Below, one piece after another: positions 6,994 through 15,700 of a stretch of 45,970 nt of DNA. The translations under genes and the position numbers were made by a program. Each line of letters begins with the position of its first letter. The stretch's first letter is position 1. The DNA is from CAZIOH01 sp964540815. GTDB lineage: Bacteria; Myxococcota_A; Polyangia; Fen-1088. Under the pieces are notes generated by a model. That model saw nothing but the letters and a program-made list of their open reading frames with translations, made no database searches and had not been told where the DNA came from. Where the stretch lies: contig CAZIOH010000048.1 of NCBI GenBank assembly GCA_964540815.1, positions 1 to 45,970 on the forward strand, read 5' to 3'.

Positions 6994-8147
6994 TGAGCGC
7001 GCCAGGCCCGCGTCGGAGGCCCGACGTCGTGGTCATCGGCGGAGGGATCATGGGGTGCGCCATCGCCTACCGGCTGGCCGCCCGCGCGCTTGCGGTGACC
7101 GTGATCGAGAAGGCCATCCCGGGTGCCGAGGCCTCGAGCGCCGCGGCCGGAATGCTGGCCCCCCAGATGGAGGCCGACGGGGCCGGGCCCCTGCTGGAGC
7201 TCGGGCTCCGCAGCCGCGCGCTCTACCCGGCGGTGGCCGCCGAGCTGCGCGACGCGACCGGGATCGACATCGGTTACCTCAAGTGCGGGGTGATCATGGT
7301 GGCGCTGTCCGACGACCACGAGCGCGCGCTCGTGGCCCGCCGCACCTGGCAGCTCGCCCGCGGCCTGCGGGTCGAGACTCTCAGCGCGGCAGCCCTGGCC
7401 GAGCTCGAGCCCGCCGTCGATTCTGGTGGGGCCGGTGGGGCCGGCGGGCGGACCGGACTGCGCTTCCCCGACGAGGCGCAGGTGCACCCGCCCTCGCTCG
7501 CCCGGGCCTACTCCCAGGCCGCGGCCCGCAGCGGGGTGAGCTTCGTGCAGGGGCGGGTGGTGCGCCGGGTGCTGGTCGCCGGGGATCGGGTCACCGGGGT
7601 GGAGCTGGACGGAGACACGCTCGACGCGGGAGCCGTGGTGGTCGCGGCCGGGAGCTGGTCGGGGCTGGTGGACGGCGCGGGTCTCACGGCCGGTATGGTG
7701 CGCCCGGCGCGGGGACAGCTGGTGGCCATCGAGACGCGACCGCCGCTCTTTCGCCACGTGCTCTCGGTCCCCCACCGCGGCTATCTGGTCCCCCGCCCCG
7801 ACGGCACGGTGGTCGCCGGCAGCACGGTCGAGATGGTGGGCTTTCGCAAGGAGGTGACGGTGGGGGGGCTGGCCGACATCCTCGATCTCACGCGGCGGCT
7901 GGTGCCGGCCCTGGCGGATGCGCCGGTGACGGCCTCCTGGTCGAACTTCCGTCCGCACACCGCGGACCTGCTGCCCATCCTCGGGGGCACCGGGGTGCGC
8001 GGGCTCTACGTGTCGACCGGGCACTATCGCAATGGCATCTTGCTCGGGCCGATCACCGCCGACGCGATGGCGGCGCTGGTGGCCACCGGGAACGCCGGCA
8101 TCGATCTCGCGCCGTTCGCGCTGGCGCGCTTCGGGGCCCCGGCCTGA
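6993..8147 (+). CDS. thiO: FAD-dependent glycine oxidase-like amine oxidase (ThiO family)
   Basis: This 384-residue DAO-family flavoenzyme has an N-terminal Rossmann FAD motif (DVVVIGGGIMGCAIAYRLA, residues 11-29) and the conserved ASSAAAGMLAPQ segment typical of ThiO. The C-terminal flavin-binding region includes NFRPHTADLLPILG and the signature STGHYRNGILLGPITAD. ThiO oxidises glycine to dehydroglycine for thiazole synthesis in thiamine biosynthesis. No other thi gene is nearby and no TPP riboswitch is visible upstream, so the substrate could be another small amino acid or sarcosine. The start ATG shares one base with the apbE stop. The apbE-thiO pairing is notable because both handle flavins, but ThiO binds FAD without ApbE help, so a functional link is speculative. 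It converges with aroA across 42 bp. Confidence 0.88.
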   Translation: MSAPGPRRRPDVVVIGGGIMGCAIAYRLAARALAVTVIEKAIPGAEASSAAAGMLAPQMEADGAGPLLELGLRSRALYPAVAAELRDATGIDIGYLKCGVIMVALSDDHERALVARRTWQLARGLRVETLSAAALAELEPAVDSGGAGGAGGRTGLRFPDEAQVHPPSLARAYSQAAARSGVSFVQGRVVRRVLVAGDRVTGVELDGDTLDAGAVVVAAGSWSGLVDGAGLTAGMVRPARGQLVAIETRPPLFRHVLSVPHRGYLVPRPDGTVVAGSTVEMVGFRKEVTVGGLADILDLTRRLVPALADAPVTASWSNFRPHTADLLPILGGTGVRGLYVSTGHYRNGILLGPITADAMAALVATGNAGIDLAPFALARFGAPA

Positions 8148-8189
8148 GCGCGCACCGGTCTGAGCGTGCCCGGCGCCGGACCGGCGGGC

Positions 8190-9557
8190 TCACCAGCTCG
8201 GACGCGCGCCCACCGGGTAGCAGGCCGCGAGCGCCCGCCAGAAGCCCGGGAAGGTCTTGGACACGCAGCCCGGATCCTCGATGCCGACCCCGCCGCGTGC
8301 CGCCCCCAGCACCGCGAAGCTCATCGCCATCCGGTGGTCGGCATAGCAGCGGACCACCGCCGGAGACAGCGGGGCAGGCTCGACGCTGAGCCAGTCGTCG
8401 CCGTGGCGGACGGTCTGCCCGAGCCGGCCGAGCTCCGCCACGGTGGCGGTCAGCCGGTCGGTCTCCTTGATGCGGATGTTGGCCACGTTGCGGATGGTGG
8501 TGATCCCGCGGGCGAGCGGCGCGATCGCCGCCAGGGTCATCACGGTATCCGAGATGTCGTGCATGTCGACCTCCACCGCGCCGAGGGGGAGTCGCCCTTC
8601 GACGGTGATGTCGGTCGCCGTCGCCGTGACCCGCGCGCCCATCCGGGCCAGGACCTCGACGAATGCGGTATCTCCCTGGAGAGCGTCGCGGCCGAGCCCG
8701 GGCACGGTGATTCGCCCCCCGGTCGCCGCGGCCAGCGCGAACGGATAGCTGGCGGAGGAGGCGTCGGGCTCGATGCGGTAGGGGCGCGGACGGTACCCGC
8801 CGCCGCCCGCGAGCGGGTGGATCCGGAAGGCGAGGCCACCGCGATCCGGCTCGACGGGCTCGACCGCGCCGCCGAAGTCGGCGATCATGCGGCAGGTGAT
8901 CTCGACGTACGGGCGGCTCACGAGCGGGCCGTCCACGCCGACCGTGATCTCGCGTCCGCCGAGGCCCGCCGCCATCAACAGGGCCGAGAAGTACTGGCTC
9001 GAGCGATCCCCGCGCATCCGCACGGTCCCTCCGGTGAACGGCCCACCGTGGACGGTGAGCGGCGGGGCGCCGGTCGGACAGTCGACCCGGATCCCGAGCT
9101 GGCGGAGGCCGTCGACCAGATCCGAGATCGGGCGTCGCGCCATGGCCGCGTCGCCGACCAGCGTGACTGGCCCGTCCTCGACCAGCGCCGCGAGCGCGGC
9201 CAGGAACCGCACCGTGGTTCCGCTGTTCCCGACGAAGATCGGGGCGTCGGGGGCGTGAAGGCGCGTCCGACCGCCGTGCACCAGCAGCGCGGTTGCCTGC
9301 GGAGGCTCGCCCGCCGGGCCAGGGGGGGAGTCGCCGTCCGGCGCGACCTCGTCGATTCCGATCCCGAGCGCCTCGAGCCCGGTGCGCATGTGTCGGGTGT
9401 CGTCGCTGTCGAGGACCCCCTCGAGGCGGCTCGTCCCCTCGCCGAGGGCAGCCAGCACGAGGGCCCGGTTGGTGATGCTCTTCGAGCCGGGAACCGGGAA
9501 CACGAGCTCGGGAGGCGCGGGCAGGGGCGGGATCCACAGCGGTGCGGGCGGGAACAC
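8190..9557 (-). CDS. aroA: 3-phosphoshikimate 1-carboxyvinyltransferase (EPSP synthase)
   Basis: This 455-residue enzyme joins phosphoenolpyruvate to shikimate 3-phosphate, the sixth step of the shikimate pathway. Family signatures are all present: PGSKSITNRALVLAALGEG near the N-terminus, GNSGTTVRFLAAL, RGDRSSQYFSALLMAAGL, ASSASYPFALAA, KETDRLTATVAELGRLG and the C-terminal DHRMAMSFAVLG. A GTG at 9557, about 20 residues before PGSKS, gives a normal family length. The frame stays open to 9980, but that stretch overlaps the divergent lipoprotein and is unlikely to be coding. Two DAHP synthases lie 4 kb away on the other strand, so aromatic genes are clustered but not in one operon. It has a slightly long Pro-rich N-terminus. 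Confidence 0.95.
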   Translation of the reverse strand: MFPPAPLWIPPLPAPPELVFPVPGSKSITNRALVLAALGEGTSRLEGVLDSDDTRHMRTGLEALGIGIDEVAPDGDSPPGPAGEPPQATALLVHGGRTRLHAPDAPIFVGNSGTTVRFLAALAALVEDGPVTLVGDAAMARRPISDLVDGLRQLGIRVDCPTGAPPLTVHGGPFTGGTVRMRGDRSSQYFSALLMAAGLGGREITVGVDGPLVSRPYVEITCRMIADFGGAVEPVEPDRGGLAFRIHPLAGGGGYRPRPYRIEPDASSASYPFALAAATGGRITVPGLGRDALQGDTAFVEVLARMGARVTATATDITVEGRLPLGAVEVDMHDISDTVMTLAAIAPLARGITTIRNVANIRIKETDRLTATVAELGRLGQTVRHGDDWLSVEPAPLSPAVVRCYADHRMAMSFAVLGAARGGVGIEDPGCVSKTFPGFWRALAACYPVGARPSW

Positions 9558-9796
9558 GGTCGCGAGACTACGCGTCCGCGGCGCGCCCGGATAGGGGTGC
9601 GCGGGGCGGCCTCGATGGGCCGTCGACCGCCTGACAGTAGGCGCGCGACCGCGCCGCGCGACCGGCCGCTCGAGGGCGCGAGACGGTGCGCCCGCGCACG
9701 CGGCTTTCTGCGAAATCGACGCTATCCTAGGGGGAAGCCCCTTCTCTCGGCCTCCCCAGACGCTGCCGTACGCCACGAGGACATCGAGGTAGAAAA

Positions 9797-10672
9797 ATGA
9801 ACCGCCCCCCCGAACATCACCCGTCAATCTCCCCCACGGTTTCCTGCGCCCTGAGCGCCGCGGTGGCCCTGTCGGCGGGCATGCTCGCCGGCTGTGCCAC
9901 GGAGCGCGCCGGCTTCCGCCCGACGACCATGGTCTCGACCACCGAGGCTGGCTTCCCTGCCGCCCGCTACGCGGTTCCACCGAACGCTCCCCGGGGCGAG
10001 GTGTACATCACCTCCTTCGGGACCCGTCAGGTCGAGGAGGAGGGCGACGCGCGCTCCGATCTGGTTCACGTGCGCGTGGCGGTCGCCAACCAGAACGGCA
10101 CCGGCACCTGGACCTTCGCGCCGCCGCGGCAGCTGCTCGTGGCCCAAGGAGCGCCCCCGCAGGGGCCGGAGTTCCTGGAGATCGACGGGCGGAACCCGGG
10201 GGATGATCGCATCGCGCCCGCACAGCGAAAGGTCTTCGATCTGTACTACCGGATGCCGAGGGGCACGTCCCACGACGCCATCGTCCCGGCGTTCGACCTC
10301 ACCTGGCAGCTCGAGGCCGATGGCCAGGCGATCTCCGAGCGGACCTCGTTCGTGCGCGAGCCCTACCGCGACTATGGCGAGGCCACGCGGCGTTACTGGG
10401 CGGGTGGGGTGATCTCGCCGTGGTGGGTCTCCTGGTATGGGCCGCCTTGGCTCGGCTGGTACGGGCCCTGGTGGGCCGGCCCCTACTGGGGCGGGTACTG
10501 GGGATACGGATATCGTGCCTACCCCTACGGCTACGGCTGGGGACCACGGGTGGGGGGCGGGGTGGTCGGTGGTGGTTACGGCTACCGCGGCTATCACGGC
10601 GGCTGGGGCGGAGGGGTCCGCGGGGGTGGGGGAACCGTGCGGGCCGCGCCGGTCCGGGGCGGCCGGCACTAG
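9797..10672 (+). CDS. Hypothetical lipoprotein with aromatic/glycine-rich C-terminal tail
   Basis: This 291-residue protein belongs to no family I recognise. The start is fixed by GAGGT six bases before the ATG. A signal sequence ends in the lipobox LAGC (Cys at about residue 33), so export and lipidation are expected. Residues 60-180 look like a beta-rich folded domain (GEVYITSFGTRQVEEE, LVHVRVAVANQNG, FDLTWQLEADGQAI). From about residue 205 the protein becomes a low-complexity tail of Trp, Tyr, Gly and Pro (SPWWVSWYGPPWLGWYGPWW, later GYGYRAYPYGYG) and ends in Gly/Arg. Such tails occur in surface or periplasmic proteins of Myxococcota and related groups. It sits 124 bp upstream of htrA on the same strand and may share its promoter. 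Confidence 0.85.
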   Translation: MNRPPEHHPSISPTVSCALSAAVALSAGMLAGCATERAGFRPTTMVSTTEAGFPAARYAVPPNAPRGEVYITSFGTRQVEEEGDARSDLVHVRVAVANQNGTGTWTFAPPRQLLVAQGAPPQGPEFLEIDGRNPGDDRIAPAQRKVFDLYYRMPRGTSHDAIVPAFDLTWQLEADGQAISERTSFVREPYRDYGEATRRYWAGGVISPWWVSWYGPPWLGWYGPWWAGPYWGGYWGYGYRAYPYGYGWGPRVGGGVVGGGYGYRGYHGGWGGGVRGGGGTVRAAPVRGGRH

Positions 10673-10796
10673 CACTGGCACTGGCACCAGGCCCTTCGCG
10701 GCGCTCGTCACCGATGTGCGTGGCGTCGCCGCCGGGAATGTTCGGGGCGCTGCCCGCGTTCTTGCAGCACATGCACAACAGCGAGGAACTCGTCCG

Positions 10797-12356
10797 ATGA
10801 TGAAGCGTCTATCGACATTGGCCCTGGCCGCGGGGCTTGGAATCGGCGTGGTTGGAGGCGCGGGGGGCGTCGTGCTCTTGGGGCGGGCCCAGGCCGCGCC
10901 AGCACCATCGCCGGCGCCGGCGACGGCACCGACCGGCGCGCCCGCCTTTGCCATCACGCCGAAGATCGAGAAGCCGGCCGAGGCCAAGGTGCTCTCGAAC
11001 GCCTTCGCGGCCGCTGCACGGGCCCTCGGGCCGAGCGTGGTGCGCATCGACGTCGAATCGGGGAGCGAGCCCACGGGGGGGCCGCGGGGTCGCCAGGCGG
11101 TCCCGCCCGACGCCGACGTGCCGGAGTTCTTCCGGCACTTCTTCGACTTCGGTCAGGGCCAGGGGCCGGGATCGCCGCAGGGCGGAGGAGTTCGCCGTGG
11201 CACCGGCTCGGGCGTGGTCATCGACTCGGCCGGCAACGTCATCACCAACCGGCACGTGGTCGAGGGGGCCAGCAAGGTCACCGTCACCCTGGCCGACGGC
11301 ACCGAGATCCTGGCCAAGGTGGTCGGCTCGGACGCACGCACCGACGTGGCGGTGGTTCGGCTCGAGAAGGCCCCGAAGGGGCTGATCGCGGCGCGGCTCG
11401 GCGACTCCGACAAGCTCGAGGTCGGCGAGTGGGTGCTCGCCATCGGCAGCCCGCTCGGGCTCGAGCAGACCGTCACTGCCGGCATCGTGAGCGGCAAGGG
11501 TCGCGCGGGCCGGCGCGTGCACATGTCCGGCGATCGCGTGCGGAGCTACATCCAGACCGACGCCAAGATCAACCCGGGGAACTCGGGAGGACCGCTCGCC
11601 AACCTCGATGGCGAGGTGGTCGGGATCAACACGCTCATCACCGCCGGGGCGGGCGGTGCCTATGGCTTCGCGATCCCCATCAACGAGGTGCGCCGGGTGA
11701 GCCAGTTGCTCGTCAAGGACGGGCGGGTCCGCTATCCATTCCTCGGGGTCATGGTCGGCGATCTGTCCGGCCTCGAGCCCGAGAAGAAGGCCACCCTCGG
11801 CGCGAACCTGCCCCCGAAGGCGGCCTTCGTGAGCGAGGTCTCGCCGGGGGGACCAGCCGCCAAGGCCGGGATTCATCCGGGCGATCTCATCACGCAGATC
11901 GACGGCAAGAAGATCGAGTACGGGGCCGACGTGGTCGACTACGTCTCGTCTCGGGGAATCGGGACGCCGGTCTCGATCGGGCTCAACCGCGGGGGCAAGA
12001 GCATCAGCACGACCGTCGCCCTCGGTGAGCTCCCGGGTGACGACGACAACCGCGTGGCCCAAGGCGGGCAAGGTGGAAAGATCGGGCTCGGCCTGCAGAC
12101 CCTGACGCCGGAGATCGCGGGCTCCCTCGGACTGCCGGGCGGCACCAAGGGCGCCGTCATCACCGAGGTCGCACCGGGCAGCCCGGCAGAGAAGGCGGGC
12201 CTCAAGGAGGGAGAGGTCATCGTCGAGGTGGACCGCCGAGCGGTCGGCAGCGTCGACGAGGCGGCCGCCGCCCTTCGCAGCCCCCGCGCGAGCGGCCACC
12301 TGGTGCGCGTCCGCGGCGCCGCCGGCGCCCGCTTCGTCACCATCCCGGCCAGCTGA
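10797..12356 (+). CDS. degP: HtrA/DegP-family periplasmic serine protease with two PDZ domains
   Basis: This is a 519-residue envelope protease-chaperone that degrades misfolded periplasmic proteins. An N-terminal hydrophobic segment (LALAAGLGIGVVGGAGGVVLLG) is a signal peptide or anchor, followed by an Ala/Pro linker. The trypsin-like domain has a complete triad: His153 (NRHVVEG), Asp183 (RTDVAVV) and Ser263 (INPGNSGGPL). An acidic/aromatic LA-loop stretch (EFFRHFFDFGQGQG) precedes it. PDZ1 spans about 310-400 (SEVSPGGPAAKAGIHPGD) and PDZ2 about 430-510 (TEVAPGSPAEKAGLKEGE). Two adjacent ATGs at 10797 and 10800 fit a GAGGA 9-12 bases upstream. The open frame extends back to 10437, but that part overlaps the upstream lipoprotein and is not coding. 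A terminator-like palindrome follows at 12377. Confidence 0.94.
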   Translation: MMKRLSTLALAAGLGIGVVGGAGGVVLLGRAQAAPAPSPAPATAPTGAPAFAITPKIEKPAEAKVLSNAFAAAARALGPSVVRIDVESGSEPTGGPRGRQAVPPDADVPEFFRHFFDFGQGQGPGSPQGGGVRRGTGSGVVIDSAGNVITNRHVVEGASKVTVTLADGTEILAKVVGSDARTDVAVVRLEKAPKGLIAARLGDSDKLEVGEWVLAIGSPLGLEQTVTAGIVSGKGRAGRRVHMSGDRVRSYIQTDAKINPGNSGGPLANLDGEVVGINTLITAGAGGAYGFAIPINEVRRVSQLLVKDGRVRYPFLGVMVGDLSGLEPEKKATLGANLPPKAAFVSEVSPGGPAAKAGIHPGDLITQIDGKKIEYGADVVDYVSSRGIGTPVSIGLNRGGKSISTTVALGELPGDDDNRVAQGGQGGKIGLGLQTLTPEIAGSLGLPGGTKGAVITEVAPGSPAEKAGLKEGEVIVEVDRRAVGSVDEAAAALRSPRASGHLVRVRGAAGARFVTIPAS

Positions 12357-12376
12357 GCGCGGGAAGGGGAGGGGAG

Positions 12377-12408
12377 CGCGGGAAGGGGAGGACCCCTCCC
12401 CGCGGGCC
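12377..12408 (+). terminator. Terminator-like palindrome after htrA; second copy of the rpoD-end element
   Basis: The element is the exact reverse complement of positions 1-32 of the window and lies 20 bp after the htrA stop. It can fold into the same 11-bp GC-rich stem. In both copies it follows a gene end in the same relative orientation, which suggests a dispersed terminator or a REP-type family rather than chance. No T-run follows. Confidence 0.55.
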
Positions 12409-12548
12409 CCTCCCGACGGACGACGAGAGACGAGCCCGGATCTGCTTTGCTGGTGTCTTCTCCGGTTGGCCAACCTCCGATGCACCGCATGGAGAGGCAG
12501 CCGTGGGGGCAAGAGCCGACCCGGAAACCGAGCCCCTCCTCCCTTTAT

Positions 12549-12577
12549 CCCCTCGCCCCGCGAAGCGGGGAGAGGGG
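12549..12577. repeat. REP-like palindrome
   Basis: Arms CCCCTCGCCCCGC and GCGGGGAGAGGGG pair at 12 of 13 positions around a 3-nt GAA loop. A diverged copy sits in the 5' coding part of czcB at 38471-38498. Similar palindromes are common in intergenic DNA of GC-rich proteobacteria. Confidence 0.7.
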
Positions 12578-12697
12578 CACCATTCTTCTGCGGGGGACGG
12601 ACCGCGAGTACCTTGTTGACCTCCCGCTTTTCGGGCGAGCGTAGCGCGACCTTGCCGCGCGGAGCGAGAGGGGCGCGGGGAAGTGCGAGCGGCAGCG

Positions 12698-12736
12698 AGC
12701 CACGTCCCCGATCAAATAACCAGCCACGTCCCCGAT
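12698..12736. repeat. 15-bp direct repeat
   Basis: AGCCACGTCCCCGAT occurs at 12698-12712 and 12722-12736, a 24-bp period. The second copy ends 4 bp before the stop codon of the metalloprotease gene on the minus strand. On that strand the repeats lie immediately downstream of the gene, where they may mark a transcript end or a repeat junction. Confidence 0.75.
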
Positions 12737-12740
12737 ACAA

Positions 12741-15700
12741 TCAAAAGGTGCCGCGGGCGGAGGGGTCGTTGAACCAGCCGTAGACCAGCTCGGCCTGCCA
12801 GAGATAGTCGGGGACCGACTTGTAGGACAGCAACTCGTAGGCGGCCATGTTCTGCTGCGGGGTGAGCGCGGTGCAGGTCGGGTCGATGTTCTGGTCGCAG
12901 TCGGCGATCGGGGTCACGCTGGTGCCGCTCGGCGACAGGTCGGAGATGTTGGGGTCGGCGAGGACGATGGCGCTCCCCCCCGGTTGCCGCAACACCATCG
13001 CCCGCCCGTTTGGATTGAAGCCGGCTGGCGCACCACCCACCGCCGGGTAGTTCGTGACGTCGAGCTTGTATCCCCTCGCGGTGAGCTGGTTCGCGTACTG
13101 AAGGACGCGGGCGGCCACGCCCTTCTGGACCACCTGCCCGCCGGCGCAGCCCTTGGTGGCATCGCCGAACAGGCACTCGGAGCCGAGATCCCGTGCAACA
13201 TAGAGCTGCCCCGACGCCGGATCCTGCCACTCGACCCGGGGCGTGATCCCGGGATCGGTCTCCTGGCCGACGCGGTAGATGCGCATCGAGTCCATCCAGT
13301 CGGTCTTCTCGTTGGCCTTGATGAGGGCCACCGACCAGGCCATCATGAACTTCTGCACCTCCCAGCCCACCTGGGGATCGATGGGTGCGGTGTTGGTCGG
13401 AGCCGTGGCTCCATAGCCCGCGTCGCTCGAGAAGTAGGGGTTGCAGATGTTGCGCCCCTGGGCCGAGAAGCAGATGGTGGCGCCGCCGGCCGGCCAGAAG
13501 CTCGGCCAGCCGAGCGGGGACTTCGGGTAGCGATTGGCCAGCGGATCGGTGGCCGTGCTCGCCGTGGAGTTCAGGATCGGGCTACCGGTCGCGTCGGCGG
13601 CGATCCGCGGCCCGAGGATCGACCGATCCCCCGTGAGCGCGTTGCCGAGGACCCGGCGAAAGCCGTCGGGAAAGACATCCGCCACCCCGACCGCCCGGAA
13701 GCGGGCGTCGTAGAAGTCCCTCCGTGACTGGCTGATGTACCGGTCCTCGGATTGCGCCAGCAGGTAGGCGGTGTTGATCTTGTCGTAGTACGAGCCGCAG
13801 TTCTCGATGTACTCGACGTTGAAGTCACCCTGGTTGGTCGCCAGGTTGTTCTCGATCGGGCGACCCCCGAAGCCGATGTCACGCAAGAAACCCGTCGAGC
13901 CGTTGGGGATGACCAGGAGGGGCTTGGCGGTCCCGATCCCGAGGGTCGCCCGCGGCGGACCGAAGTCGTCGGGATCGGTGTTCGAGTGCAGGACCGGATC
14001 GTTGTAGGTGGCCGCCCGCTTGTAGTGCTCGCCGGGCTCGGGTCGGGCCAGCATCCGCACGAAGTGATCGAAGATCAGCGTGCTCGCGATGACGTTCTCC
14101 TCGGCCGTGTCGTGGATGACGATCGGCCACAGGCTGTCGAACGAGTACCCGCCGCCGGTCCCGATGTCCCTGTAGATGGAGGCCAGGAAGCCCACGCCCC
14201 CGGCCAGTCCCTGCATCTTGGAGGTGTAGCGCTGGAAGGAGCGATCGGAGGCCGCGATCAAGCTGAACGAGGAGCGCCCCCGCCGGTAGTTGTCGAAGAT
14301 GTGCCGGTCCTCCTGGGTGTTGATCAGGAACTGGACCTGCTCGTAGGGATCGGCGCCGTTGTCGTGGCGGAACACCGAGGCGTTGCCGGTGTCGGCCCAG
14401 TTGTCGGAGGCGAACGAGAACGGAACACGCAGCTGCTTGGCGCCGCTGCTGGTCACGAAGACGTTCGGCCCGCCGGAGTAAGCCTGGCCTCCCGCCTCCG
14501 CGGCGGTCGCCTGGCGGAGCTGGGTGTAGCCCACCCAGTCGACCGGCTGCTCGCGGCACTTGGTGGCACTCCCGTCGATGGACACGATCTTGCCGTCGAG
14601 AACCGGGTTCCAGATGCCATCCTTGCTCTCGTCCCAGCCGGGGGGCGGAGTGGGTGTCACCGCATAGCAGTTCCCGATGACGGAGTAGTTCTTCTGCAGC
14701 TGGGAGTAGTGGAAGTCGTTGGCCGCGTTGCCGCTCGGCAGGCCGTACTTGATCCCCACGATGCCACCGAACGTGTCGGTGGTCTGGGCCAGCCCTCCCC
14801 CGACGGCCGTGCCGGGCGCGTAGTTGGGGTTGGTGTAGACCGGGACATTGTCCCCGTAGAAGAAGCGCGCCGCCGCGAAGTCCGTCACCCCGAGCCCGAG
14901 GAAGTCCTGCGAGTTGTCTCCCGGGTAGTCCATCACGGTCGACTGCATCCACATCCAGATCAGCTGCGACTGCTCCTCCGGGGTGACCGGATCCCAGTAG
15001 CGCGGGCCCACGCAGGTCGAACCATCGGCCACCGCGTCGGTGCACGGGGTGGTCATGTTGCCGTTCTTGGTGCGCAGCTGCCAGTACTGCGGCCGGTAGA
15101 ACAGGGGGGCCGAGCTGCTGACGAAGTTGTGCCGCAGGCCCACCGAGTGCCCCATCTCGTGCGCCAGCACCGCGTAGTGGTAGCGGCTGCGCACGTAGTT
15201 GAACATCCGGCCCGTGCGATCATTGGTCTGCGCCGGGGTCTCGTTCTGGCCCTTCGGGAACTTGGCCGCCAGCACGTCGGCGAGGCCGCTCATGGAGGTC
15301 GGCTCGGGGGCCTCGTCGACGACGCAGGCGCCCCGCGCGGCCAGGGCGTTCTCCCGCATGTCGTGCATTCGCGCCCGCGCCATCGGGTTGTTGAGCGCCA
15401 GCGGCGAGACCTGATCGGCCACCGGCCCGACCAGCGAGGTGGCGTTGCCGACCCCCGCGATCTGATAGATGGCCGGGTTCAAGAGCTGCGTCTCGACCCC
15501 GGTGCCGCGCGCCTGGGCCAAGGTGGCCTGCACCTTGGCCCACCCCGGCGACGGCAGATCGTTGCGGGCCTGGACGTCGGCCACCCGCGCCCGGCCGGCC
15601 TGCAGCACCGCCTGGACGTCCTGGCCGACCGGCGCATTGTAGAGCGCGGTGAACTTGCCGAGATCGAGGGCCGAGCCGCCGGCCAGCCGCTGGTTCACCT

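Larger units (their letters stand above)
12357..12740. other. Intergenic region between convergent htrA and metalloprotease, rich in short repeats
   Basis: This 384-bp gap holds no credible gene. It contains a tandem half-copy (GCGCGGGAAGGGGAGG, twice) leading into the 32-bp element shared with the rpoD end. A REP-like palindrome follows at 12549-12577, then a 15-bp direct repeat at 12698-12736. Short open frames reading PLAPRSGER-like peptides are translations of the REP-like repeat and are not genes. Confidence 0.75.

Noticed and set aside
5845..8147. TPP riboswitch in front of apbE-thiO
   Set aside because: I looked for the conserved CTGAGA and thi-box pairing upstream of apbE and did not find it.
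8148..8189. Bidirectional terminator between thiO and aroA
   Set aside because: GC-rich inverted repeats are present, but the possible loops are only one base or the stems are broken, and there is no T-run on either strand.
10672..10692. GCACTG-type tandem repeat and TGGCAC motifs upstream of htrA as a sigma-54 promoter
   Set aside because: No GC dinucleotide stands at the required 10-bp spacing with a TTGC-like -12 element; it is a short simple repeat only.
10437..10796. Longer N-terminus for the HtrA protease
   Set aside because: It would overlap the lipoprotein gene in another frame; the ATG pair at 10797/10800 leads straight into a signal segment.
12447..12644. Short open frames in the htrA-metalloprotease gap
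   Set aside because: They translate the REP-like palindrome (PLAPRSGER) and have no ribosome site or coding pattern.
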